The translations under genes and the position numbers were made by a program. A DNA stretch of 64,000 bases from Fodinibius sp034521915 (GTDB lineage: Bacteria > Bacteroidota > Rhodothermia > Balneolales > Balneolaceae). Positions within the stretch are counted from its first letter, which is position 1. Each line of letters starts with the position of its first letter. Below, piece after piece: positions 33,909 to 41,314 of this stretch. Under the pieces are notes generated by a model. The model saw only the letters and a program-made list of their open reading frames with translations. It ran no database searches and was not told where the DNA came from. Location: NCBI RefSeq assembly GCF_034521915.1, contig NZ_JAXHLU010000010.1:37731-101730 (forward strand), in the 5' to 3' direction.

Positions 33909-35267
33909 CTAATCATCAACGCCCAGCCGCTCCATTTTACGGTACAGGGTAGAGGGATCGATACCCAGCAGGCGTGCGGCCTCAGATTTATTCCCGTCCG
34001 TCCGTTTTAACACGCTTTGTATGTGATGTTTCTCAAAGACCTGAATGGCCTCATCCAACTTATCGCTATCCATTTGAAAGTCTTCACTATCTGATGATTC
34101 TTTAAATGAAGCCGGAAGGTCTTCAAGCGTTAGAAAATCACCATCACTTAACAGCACAGCCCGCTCAATTACATTTTCAAGCTCGCGTACCTGACCTTTC
34201 CACTGATAGGCCATCATGGCACCCATGGCCTCACTGGTAATCCCTTTGAGGTTGCGTTTAAGTTCTTTATTGTATTTCTGTAAAAAATGATGGGCCAGTA
34301 GCGGTATATCTTCACGCCGCTGCTCCAATAGTGGAAGAGAAATTTCAACCACATTTAACCGGTAGTACAAGTCGTCCCTGAAATTGCCCTCTTCAACCTC
34401 TTTCTGGATATCTTTATTCGTCGCTGCAATAATCCGGGTATCAAACGATACCATCTGATTGGAACCCACCGGCTTTACCTCTCGCTCCTGGATAACGCGC
34501 AGTAAATTTACTTGAAGATTTAGCGGAATCTCGGCTACCTCATCCAAAAAGACCGTGCCGCCATGTGCTGCTACAAATACACCGTCCTTATCAGCATTTG
34601 CTCCAGTAAAGGACCCTTTTTTATGACCAAATAGCTCTGACTCTACCAGATTTTCGGGAATCGCGCCGCAATTAATAGCTAAAAAAGGTTTGTTAGATCG
34701 GTCGCTATTGGAATGTATAGCCCGCGCAACCAACTCCTTCCCTGTACCGCTTTGCCCGGTAATCAACACGTTGCTTGTTGCTTGGCTAACGCGCTCCACC
34801 ATTTTATACACTTTTTTCATGGCAGAACTCTCACCAATTATATGGTTAAAGTTATACTCCTTATCGATCTGCTCCCGCAAATATTTATTTTCCTGCGCCA
34901 GACTCTTCTGTTCCAGTAAGTTTTTTATCCGGATGAGCACTTCATCAAATTCCAGCGGCTTTAGAATATAATCTGCAGCCCCTTTGCGGAGTGCCTGAAT
35001 AGCAGTTTCAATGGTACCATGAGCCGTAATAATAATGGTCAACGTATCCGAAGAATGCTTTAAGGCGTATTCGAGTACTTCAATACCGTTGGCTTTCGGC
35101 ATTTTTAAGTCGGTGACAATTATATCATAGCTCGCCTTATCTATTGCATCAATAGCCTCACTGCCGTCTTTTACCGCTGTACAGTTATATCCTTCATCCT
35201 CCAGCACTATGGTCAGTGATTCCCTGATGCTGTCTTCATCGTCTGCAATTAAAATCGATCCGTTCAT
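33909..35267 (-). CDS. NtrC-family sigma-54-dependent response regulator
   Basis: 452 residues with the full three-domain plan. Receiver 1-120 with Asp53 in VTDLKMPKANG and Lys in YILKPLEF. Central AAA+ domain 140-370: Walker A GQSGTGKELVARAIH, the sigma-54 contact loop in the variant form GSFTGA, Walker B GTVFLDEVAEIPL, RDDLYYRLNVV. C-terminal Fis-type helix-turn-helix NKSEAARLLGIDPSTLYRKMERLG. Known: binds enhancer palindromes as an oligomer and remodels sigma-54 polymerase. The paired TTGCA-N4-TGCAA sites nearby are the natural candidate targets. Coupled to its kinase gene (3-bp gap). Confidence 0.95.
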   Translation of the reverse strand: MNGSILIADDEDSIRESLTIVLEDEGYNCTAVKDGSEAIDAIDKASYDIIVTDLKMPKANGIEVLEYALKHSSDTLTIIITAHGTIETAIQALRKGAADYILKPLEFDEVLIRIKNLLEQKSLAQENKYLREQIDKEYNFNHIIGESSAMKKVYKMVERVSQATSNVLITGQSGTGKELVARAIHSNSDRSNKPFLAINCGAIPENLVESELFGHKKGSFTGANADKDGVFVAAHGGTVFLDEVAEIPLNLQVNLLRVIQEREVKPVGSNQMVSFDTRIIAATNKDIQKEVEEGNFRDDLYYRLNVVEISLPLLEQRREDIPLLAHHFLQKYNKELKRNLKGITSEAMGAMMAYQWKGQVRELENVIERAVLLSDGDFLTLEDLPASFKESSDSEDFQMDSDKLDEAIQVFEKHHIQSVLKRTDGNKSEAARLLGIDPSTLYRKMERLGVDD

Positions 35268-35270
35268 ATA

Positions 35271-36575
35271 TTAACTTTTAGTCGGTAGATTGATAATAAA
35301 TGTTGTTCCTTCCCCGTAGTCCGATTCCACTTGAATCGAGCCGCCAATTTTGTTGATAATACCGTGACTGACCGAAAGCCCCAAACCGGTTCCACTTCCT
35401 ACTTCCTTCGTTGTAAAAAATGGTTCAAAAATACGAGATTTATGTTTTTCTTTAATTCCTTTTCCAATATCCGATACCGTGAGTTTTGCCATTCCATCCT
35501 GTTCCTCGGTTACGATTGTCACCTTGGGATTTTCTTCGTCCTTCATGGCATCAACGGCATTCAACAAAAGATTTACTAATACTTGATGAATTTGATCAGG
35601 CACACAGGAAACCTGTGGCAATCCGGGGAAAAGATTCATCTCAAAATCCACATCGCGACAGCGGGCATCGTGTTTAAGTAACCCTACTGCCGACTCGATA
35701 ATTTCATTAATCTGCACATTTTCGGCCTGCATACTCGAAGGACGCGAAAAGTCAACCAGGTCGCGTACAATTTTATTGATGCGCTGGATATGGTCACGCA
35801 CTTTTTTTAGTTGATCTTGAATAAAATCATCATCCGTCTTTCGCTGGCAAACCTGGACAAGTGAAGAGATTGCCGTCAGCGGATTACCGACCTCGTGAGC
35901 CACGCCGGCAGCCATATGTCCCACCGTGGCAAGCCGCTCAGATTGCTGGATCTGTTCTTCTTTCATCTTTATATCCGTCAAGTCGCGTAAAATCTGGGAG
36001 CGCCCCACAATTTCATCGTCTTTATTGAGAATAAAAGATTCCGTCAAATTAACCAGCTTCTTTTCACCCGTTTTTGTTAGTCGTTCTGTCTCATAATTGG
36101 TGACATTCCCTTTGTACTTCATCCCAAATTCAATGCACTCCAGCTCCTGCATCTCAATAAGTTCATCGGGGATTATTTCGGTTATCTCTTTTCCAAGGAT
36201 CTCTTCACGCTGCCAACCGAGCATATCCTCTGCTCCTCTATTCCAGGAGGTTATGGTATTATCCAGATCAATAGAAATAATGGCATCGGCCGAATGCTCA
36301 ATGATATCACTGTAACGCATTTTCGTGGCTTCGAGCTGATCCTCGTAATACTCGCGGTAATTGTACACAGTCCATGCGGCCCAAACCATCAAAAAGAGAG
36401 AAACAATAACGCCTCGGCTAAAGTAGAGCCACTGCATGGTATCTTGAGACGTATTCTTAAATAAGGTTTGGTCAATAATTTCAAACGCACCAAATACAAT
36501 CCCTATAATAATAAGAGAGGTAAAAAGCAGATATCCCATCCGCGCTTCGCGCAAAAAACGAATAATCTCTTTCAT
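35271..36575 (-). CDS. membrane PAS-domain histidine kinase, partner of the NtrC-type regulator
   Basis: 434 residues. Two hydrophobic helices (about 15-35 and 47-66) with almost no periplasmic loop between them, then a PAS/PAC unit (about 88-200; IIEHSADAIISIDLDNTITSWNRGAEDMLGW). HisKA with the phospho-His in MAAGVAHEVGNPLTAISSLVQ (near 222-230), HATPase with N box NLLLNAVDAMK, G1 VSDIGKGI and G2 GSGTGLGLSVSHGI. The very short outer loop argues for a signal from inside the cell or the membrane rather than a periplasmic ligand; a PAS ligand or redox cue is an inference. Upstream of and probably cotranscribed with the regulator. Confidence 0.95.
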   Translation of the reverse strand: MKEIIRFLREARMGYLLFTSLIIIGIVFGAFEIIDQTLFKNTSQDTMQWLYFSRGVIVSLFLMVWAAWTVYNYREYYEDQLEATKMRYSDIIEHSADAIISIDLDNTITSWNRGAEDMLGWQREEILGKEITEIIPDELIEMQELECIEFGMKYKGNVTNYETERLTKTGEKKLVNLTESFILNKDDEIVGRSQILRDLTDIKMKEEQIQQSERLATVGHMAAGVAHEVGNPLTAISSLVQVCQRKTDDDFIQDQLKKVRDHIQRINKIVRDLVDFSRPSSMQAENVQINEIIESAVGLLKHDARCRDVDFEMNLFPGLPQVSCVPDQIHQVLVNLLLNAVDAMKDEENPKVTIVTEEQDGMAKLTVSDIGKGIKEKHKSRIFEPFFTTKEVGSGTGLGLSVSHGIINKIGGSIQVESDYGEGTTFIINLPTKS

Positions 36576-36619
36576 ACCACACTCACTTTTATCTTTCTCA
36601 TGGTCAATAAAACAATTAA

Positions 36620-37093
36620 TTACCAGCTACCCAGTAAACGTCGAATGAGCACTATCTGACCAATATGATATGCATTGTGATCAACTATAAGAACGGCCTC
36701 TCGGAACAATGTCTGCCCGTCGCCATAGGAAAAGGGCTGTTGTACATTATTTTGGGAATCCCGTATCATCGCGCGCATCTCTTCAATGCCGTCTTGAACC
36801 GCCTGCACAGATGACTCAAACTGTTCTCTATTATCAGGCTTCGACTTTTCCGGCCAGTAATCATCGGGCCAGTCGAGCGCTTCATAGTCGGGATTTTTGC
36901 AAAACTCCAAGATGTCATTCTGTGCAATTCGAATATGCTCGATGAGCTCCCAGATCGTGTGGGGAACATCCTCAACACGAATACCCGCTTGCTTAAAGGT
37001 TAATCCCTGCACCGCTTGATTAAAATCAACATGCGCATTTTTGCCCTCAAGCTGCTCAAGTAATAATGTTTGTACTGTTTTATCTGATCCCAT
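36620..37093 (-). CDS. DinB-like four-helix protein
   Basis: 157 residues. HTIWELIEHIRIAQNDILEF and VLIVDHNAYHIGQIVLIRRLLG give the His triad (helix 2 His, then HNAYHIGQ) typical of DinB/YfiT metal-binding four-helix bundles, a superfamily that includes mycothiol- and bacillithiol-dependent enzymes. No substrate can be assigned. Same strand as the kinase gene 44 bp downstream, possibly cotranscribed. Confidence 0.85.
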   Translation of the reverse strand: MGSDKTVQTLLLEQLEGKNAHVDFNQAVQGLTFKQAGIRVEDVPHTIWELIEHIRIAQNDILEFCKNPDYEALDWPDDYWPEKSKPDNREQFESSVQAVQDGIEEMRAMIRDSQNNVQQPFSYGDGQTLFREAVLIVDHNAYHIGQIVLIRRLLGSW

Positions 37094-37232
37094 AATCTTA
37101 TGCTCTGATCAAAATTCTTCAGACCTTTAATGTAATAACCGCAGATCAAAAGTCCTCATTCCGAAAATAGAAGACGCAGAAAATTGAAGAATGGAAATAG
37201 GAAAATAGTGCTGAGAATGGAGTTAAAATAAT

Positions 37233-37262
37233 AAGAGCCCCGCATTTGCAGAGCTCTTTTTC
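37233..37262 (+). terminator. orphan rho-independent-like hairpin
   Basis: AAGAGC..GCAAATGCAGAGCTCTTTTT-type hairpin: arms AAGAGC and GCTCTT with an inner GCATTTGC loop, followed by TTTTT on the plus strand. No + strand gene ends upstream of it, since dinB starts at 37093 on the other strand. The rest of the 354-bp gap (37094-37447) is AT-rich with nothing further recognised. Confidence 0.5.
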
Positions 37263-37447
37263 AATCAACTGTTTACAATATAATGGAATTACCCCATACG
37301 GAACAAGTATTTCTGATATTTATAGATTAATATATAACTAATATATAATTAACAGTAAATAAACTTTATCCATTATATAATTGTTATTAGCTTTCATAGG
37401 GAATCAATGCTCATGTAATTCTAAACAATTAATATTTTTTGTGCTCT

Positions 37448-37681
37448 ATGCCTAAACAAATCGGCAACCTTACACTTTATTCTGTTGATGACCTGCATGA
37501 ACAGCTGGGACTCAGTAAAATGACGATCCGGGCCTATCTGAGGGAGGGGAAAATACGCGCCCGCAAACTGGGTGTTAAATGGTATGTAACCGAAGAGGCT
37601 TTACGGGAATATTTTAATGAATCCTCCGGGTGGATCCAGTCCCCAGAAAAAGAAACCCAAGAATTACCGTTATGTTGTTAA
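37448..37681 (+). CDS. MerR/excisionase-type helix-turn-helix protein (possibly frameshifted)
   Basis: 77 residues from ATG 37448; a TTG three codons upstream is less likely. TLYSVDDLHEQLGLSKMTIRAYLREGKIRARKLGVKWYVTEEALREYF is a compact winged HTH_17/excisionase-like DNA-binding domain. The C-terminal 17 residues (SPEKETQELPLCC) look unlike a natural end. The +1 frame (37617-37856) continues with a plausible domain, and deleting one C in the CCCC at 37641-37644 would join them into one protein of about 135 residues. DNA-binding regulator of unknown target. Confidence 0.75.
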   Translation: MPKQIGNLTLYSVDDLHEQLGLSKMTIRAYLREGKIRARKLGVKWYVTEEALREYFNESSGWIQSPEKETQELPLCC

Positions 37682-37856
37682 GGGGATTAACGATTTAGTC
37701 AGTGAGCAGGAAGAATGTGAAACGATCGACGAGACTATAGAATGTATTGAAGAGCAGGCTATCATAAGTCTGTTTCAAGTGGCCATTCTTGACAGGGAAA
37801 CCGATGAAGTCGTGGAACTCATCAAAGCGCGCGATTTCCTGGATCGTCACAAATAA
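37617..37856 (+). CDS. hypothetical acidic C-terminal extension or overlapping small gene
   Basis: 79 codons overlapping the previous gene by 65 bp in the +1 frame. The first 15 codons (MNPPGGSSPQKKK) look like out-of-frame noise; from KNYRYVVKGINDLVSEQEECETIDETIECIEEQAI on, the sequence is a credible helical, acidic domain ending VELIKARDFLDRHK. No ribosome site precedes the ATG. More probably the real C-terminal half of the HTH protein than an independent gene. Confidence 0.5.
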   Translation: MNPPGGSSPQKKKPKNYRYVVKGINDLVSEQEECETIDETIECIEEQAIISLFQVAILDRETDEVVELIKARDFLDRHK

Positions 37857-37953
37857 TTTTCGTTGATCACTCAATCCCCTCAATGGGTATTTATCAAAAA
37901 GAGACTTATGTTAAGCTTCTCAGTAAAAAACTATTTTAAACTGACTACCTGCT

Positions 37954-38247
37954 ATGCTTAAAAAAGACGATACTAAACTCGAAATTTTTGGATTCGGAGA
38001 CGATGACAGCGAAGAAGATACCTTTTACTGTTTAGTAAATACTACCAAAAGCCCGGATGGGATAAACCTGGAAAAGCTTTCCAACGCCGATCCCCGAAAG
38101 TTTGACGAAGTACTCAACGAAATGGGCTGCATCTTGCTGTTGCGCGGCGATGAAGTAGAGGAGCTAATCAACCGCGGCGATATAACGGATACGAACTTAC
38201 ATAAATCGCTGTACGAACTGGCTGTTGAAGAGGACATTATCAGTTAA
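37954..38247 (+). CDS. small acidic hypothetical protein
   Basis: 97 residues, strongly acidic (FGFGDDDSEEDTFY, VEELINRGDITDTN, VEEDIIS), no signal peptide, probably alpha/beta. Not recognised. It lies on the same strand 97 bp after the HTH locus and just before a mobile-element remnant. Confidence 0.55.
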   Translation: MLKKDDTKLEIFGFGDDDSEEDTFYCLVNTTKSPDGINLEKLSNADPRKFDEVLNEMGCILLLRGDEVEELINRGDITDTNLHKSLYELAVEEDIIS

Positions 38248-38275
38248 TCCGAATTATCCCGGAGGTGGTATAATG

Positions 38276-38424
38276 TATAGGGAACTTTGCAAAATCCCAT
38301 CATGTCATGATATCCCGATAAGATTTCGGAATCAGTATCTGTAATTATCGTCCTTTAAAGAGATTCTTATTTTAGACCCTGAACCAAATTCAAGGTGACA
38401 CAGCATTTTGCAAAGCTCCCTATA
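38276..38424. mobile_element. MITE-like element with 20-bp terminal inverted repeats
   Basis: Left end TATAGGGAACTTTGCAAAAT (38276-38295) and right end ATTTTGCAAAGCTCCCTATA (38405-38424) are inverted copies with one mismatch in 20. The 149-bp element has no coding frame and no transposase. Its end sequence (GGGA-x-CTTTGCAAAA) looks like an insertion-sequence terminus, so it is likely a non-autonomous derivative mobilised in trans. Flanking TA may be the target duplication. Confidence 0.82.
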
Positions 38425-38448
38425 ACAGAAACGATTCAAAAAAATTTT

Positions 38449-38560
38449 AAGCTTTAAATCCCCAACGCCTAAAGATAAATCATCAGGCTATTGTGCCCCC
38501 GAAGCTCACTTAAGTGAGCTTTTATAAAAAAACTTTAGCCCACGGATTCATCCGTGGGTA
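38449..38560 (-). repeat. REP-like composite repeat, copy 2 (inverted)
   Basis: Reverse-complement counterpart of 31403-31522: AAGCTTTAAA end, GCCTAAAGATAAATCATCAGGC hairpin in pieces, AAGCTCACTTAAGTGAGCTT (38502-38521, perfect) and CCCACGGATTCATCCGTGGG (38539-38558 approx). Roughly three-quarters identical by eye to copy 1. The rest of the gap to 38817 contains degenerate palindromes only. Confidence 0.7.
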
Positions 38561-38656
38561 ACTATCTGAGATAGAGCCATCGGGGTATCTTAGCAGGAAT
38601 CGAAGGTATACAAAATAGCTTTATTCGTGAATAACCAACCGCTTCGTCGCTGAACG

Positions 38657-38683
38657 CCTACTAGGCCGAAGCACTTGGCTGCG
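38657..38683 (-). repeat. degenerate dispersed palindromic repeat, copy 3 (inverted)
   Basis: CCTACTAGGCCGAAGCACTT then GGCTGCG, an imperfect inverted copy of the unit at 17285 and 31724. Confidence 0.4.
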
Positions 38684-38817
38684 AAGGCCGTGCTATGAAA
38701 CGTCGGCGACCTTTACTCCTTCCCAGAGGGAAAAATGACTTTTTTGCGAAACTCCATCGCTCATCTATTCCGACCATTAGGACTCAGGTACCTAGACCAT
38801 TTATCCATTGAAAACTG

Positions 38818-39390
38818 CTAACTTTCCACTGAAAACGGCCCCTCTTGCTGCCACCAGTGCCAGGCACGCAGAATAGCAACCATTGTTTTTCCATCTGATA
38901 TTTCGCCATTATGCACCATCTCTACAGCTGTTTGAAAGGGCAATCGCTCTTTAATTAAAAACTCATCGTCATCAACCTGCTGCTCAAATGAGGTGATATC
39001 CCAGGCGGTATAAAGATGAATGATTTCATCGGAATAGCCGATACCCGGATAATAATGTCCGATATATTGAAATTGCTGACACGTCAACCCCGCTTCTTCC
39101 TGCAGTTCGCGCCGAGCCGTGGGGCCGGCTTCTTCATCGGGGTCAATTTTACCGGCGGGCACTTCGTAAAAAATCTGCGCCATCGGATATCGAAACTGCT
39201 TAACCATCATCACGTCTCCATTTTCAAAAATGGGCACGACCGCCGAGGCTCCGGGATGCTTAATCCATTCCCGAGTTGAAGTAGTTCCGTCAGGCAGCTC
39301 CACTTCATCAAAATAAACATGAAGCAGGCGTCCGCTAAATACTTTTTGAGAATTAAGTCTACGTTCAACAAGTTTATCAGAATCGTACAT
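38818..39390 (-). CDS. NUDIX hydrolase (ADP-ribose pyrophosphatase type)
   Basis: 190 residues. Nudix box G-x5-E-x7-REUxEExGU is complete in GKIDPDEEAGPTARRELQEEAGL, about residues 82-104. The preceding KQFRYPMAQIFYEVPAGKID and the following PGIGYSDEIIHLYTAWD are typical of the ADP-ribose/NDP-sugar pyrophosphatase branch. Cleaves ADP-ribose to AMP and ribose 5-phosphate; linked to NAD turnover. Divergent from the phosphatidyltransferase gene. Confidence 0.9.
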   Translation of the reverse strand: MYDSDKLVERRLNSQKVFSGRLLHVYFDEVELPDGTTSTREWIKHPGASAVVPIFENGDVMMVKQFRYPMAQIFYEVPAGKIDPDEEAGPTARRELQEEAGLTCQQFQYIGHYYPGIGYSDEIIHLYTAWDITSFEQQVDDDEFLIKERLPFQTAVEMVHNGEISDGKTMVAILRAWHWWQQEGPFSVES

Positions 39391-39468
39391 AGAATTTTTT
39401 TTATGTATCTTTTAACTGTTCAATCAAGACGGTATAGGCGCGAATTATAACAAACAATTAGGTTTCCA

Positions 39469-40059
39469 TTGTCAGAAACATTTAACATAGATCACAAACA
39501 GATAGACGTTAAACAGGACCTGTTTACATGGTCAAACCTGATTTCACTGTCTCGCATTTTAATTGTTGTACCCGTTGTTTACCTGCACTACACCAATGGC
39601 CAGCAAATTACCTGGCTCATTACTGCACTTGTAATATACGGTATTGTATCTGATTATTTGGATGGTTTTGTTGCCCGAATGACCAACCAAGTTTCGGAAT
39701 GGGGTAAAATTCTCGATCCTGTTGCCGACAAATTTTGTGCTTTTTTCTTGTTTCTTTATGCCACCTACATCGATATTATTCCGCTCTGGTTTTTCCTGCT
39801 CGAAGTCGGTCGCGATGCCGTCATTGTAATCGGATCAGCATATATCCAGCACCTGCGCGGCAAAGTAGCCATGGCTGTTATGTCGGGCAAAATAAGCGTT
39901 AATGTATTGGGGCTATACTGGATGGCCGCCTTTTTCTTTCCACTGGAAATAGAGGTACATTTTATGCTTATGGGTGCTTCGGTAGCCCTTATGTTTTACT
40001 CCTTCTTTGATTATCTTTATCGTTTCAATCTTATTCGCAAAGGAGTGGAATTTAACTGA
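39469..40059 (+). CDS. CDP-alcohol phosphatidyltransferase
   Basis: 196 residues from a TTG start at 39469. The complete CDP-alcohol motif DG-x2-AR-x8-G-x3-D-x3-D reads DGFVARMTNQVSEWGKILDPVAD at about residues 65-87. Four to six helices follow the usual pattern. It attaches CDP-diacylglycerol phosphatidyl groups to an alcohol (glycerol 3-phosphate is the most common in such short proteins), in the inner membrane. PgsA is the most likely identity, but the acceptor cannot be read from sequence. Confidence 0.85.
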   Translation: MSETFNIDHKQIDVKQDLFTWSNLISLSRILIVVPVVYLHYTNGQQITWLITALVIYGIVSDYLDGFVARMTNQVSEWGKILDPVADKFCAFFLFLYATYIDIIPLWFFLLEVGRDAVIVIGSAYIQHLRGKVAMAVMSGKISVNVLGLYWMAAFFFPLEIEVHFMLMGASVALMFYSFFDYLYRFNLIRKGVEFN

Positions 40060-40077
40060 ATTTATTATTGATTTTGA

Positions 40078-40196
40078 TGTCATTTCGAATAGAGTTCTGT
40101 CGCATCTAACAGACAGAACGAAATGCTGAAATCTGATCTGGGCAAAAAAGATTTCTCGACTTCATCCGCAGCAAGCGGATTTCGTTCGAAATGACA
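40078..40196. mobile_element. MITE-like element with 12-bp perfect terminal inverted repeats
   Basis: TGTCATTTCGAA (40078-40089) and TTCGAAATGACA (40185-40196) are perfect inverted repeats. Inside are hairpins GTTCTGTC..GACAGAAC and ATCCGC-AGCAA-GCGGAT. The 119-bp element ends 27 bp before the ftsY start, so it forms most of the ftsY leader region. No coding capacity. Confidence 0.8.
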
Positions 40197-40223
40197 ATCT
40201 ACTTTAAATTTATAAGAATAATT

Positions 40224-41177
40224 ATGGGTTTTTTAGAAAAAATTGGTCTCAAGAAAAAGGAGAAAGTCGAAAAGGGGGTTGAAAAAAGCCGCTCCGGCAT
40301 CATGAAAAAGATCGGCAAGGCCATTGCCGGCAAAGATACCGTAGATGCCGCCGTACTCGATGAACTGGAGGAGATCTTAATCACCTCTGACGTAGGTGTT
40401 TCTACCACCCTCGAAATTATCGATCGCATTGAAGCTCGCGTTGCTCAAGACAAATATCTCAACAGTGATGAGCTGCAGCGTATCCTGCGAGAAGAAATTA
40501 TTGGACTTCTCAAAGATCATTCGCCCGATAAACCCGCTGCATTTGATGCTGAATTTCCCGAAAAGCCTCACATTGTAATGGTAGTAGGCGTTAATGGAGT
40601 TGGCAAAACGACCTCCATCGGCAAGCTGGCCCATCTTTATAAAAAGGCGGGCAAAAATGTAATGCTGGGCGCCGCCGATACATTTCGGGCAGCAGCCGTT
40701 GACCAGCTTAAAATATGGAGCGAACGCGCCGGAGTCCCCATCATTGAACAGGGACAAAATGCCGATCCCGCGGCCGTTGCTTATGACACCGTGGAATCGG
40801 CCAAGGCTAAAGACGCCGATATTGCGTTAGTGGATACCGCCGGACGTCTGCACAACAAAAAGTCACTAATGAACGAGCTGGCAAAAATTAAACGAGTAAT
40901 GGGTAAAGTGGTCGAAGGGGCACCCCATGAGGTACTGCTGGTCCTAGACGCATCCACAGGACAAAATGCGATGCAACAAGCCAAAGCTTTTACCGATTTT
41001 GTAGACATTACCGGCCTTGTGCTCACCAAGCTGGATGGCACCGCAAAAGGTGGAATCGTTATTGGCATATCAAACGAACTGGATGTGCCCGTGAAGTATA
41101 TTGGCGTGGGCGAAGAGATCGAAGACCTACAAGTATTTGATCGGGAGCTGTTTGTCAATTCCATGTTTAAGGACTAA
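40224..41177 (+). CDS. ftsY: signal recognition particle receptor FtsY
   Basis: 317 residues from ATG 40224 (MGFLEKIGLKKKEK); the longer frame beginning at 40191 starts inside the MITE end and is rejected. NG domain: the N part 1-100, then G1 GVNGVGKTTSIGKL, G2 DTFRAAAVDQL, G3 DTAGRLHNK, the KLDGTAKGG loop (TKLDGTAKGG), and C-terminal PVKYIGVGEEIEDLQVF. The acidic A domain is reduced to a short basic helix. Docks ribosome-bound SRP at the membrane; essential. Monocistronic. Confidence 0.97.
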   Translation: MGFLEKIGLKKKEKVEKGVEKSRSGIMKKIGKAIAGKDTVDAAVLDELEEILITSDVGVSTTLEIIDRIEARVAQDKYLNSDELQRILREEIIGLLKDHSPDKPAAFDAEFPEKPHIVMVVGVNGVGKTTSIGKLAHLYKKAGKNVMLGAADTFRAAAVDQLKIWSERAGVPIIEQGQNADPAAVAYDTVESAKAKDADIALVDTAGRLHNKKSLMNELAKIKRVMGKVVEGAPHEVLLVLDASTGQNAMQQAKAFTDFVDITGLVLTKLDGTAKGGIVIGISNELDVPVKYIGVGEEIEDLQVFDRELFVNSMFKD

Positions 41178-41314
41178 AAGCTTCCTTTGCAAAAAATCGC
41201 GTATTCGTATCACTGTATAATTTCTTGATTTTTATTTTTCAACTTTTAGTGATACCCTTTGTCTGAAAGATCTTTTTTAGCCAATTCTTTTAGAATAGCT
41301 GGTATAAAACGGCA

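Noticed and set aside
40191..40223. FtsY start at 40191
   Set aside because: Upstream ATG falls in the end of the MITE; MGFLEKIGLKKK at 40224 is the natural opening.
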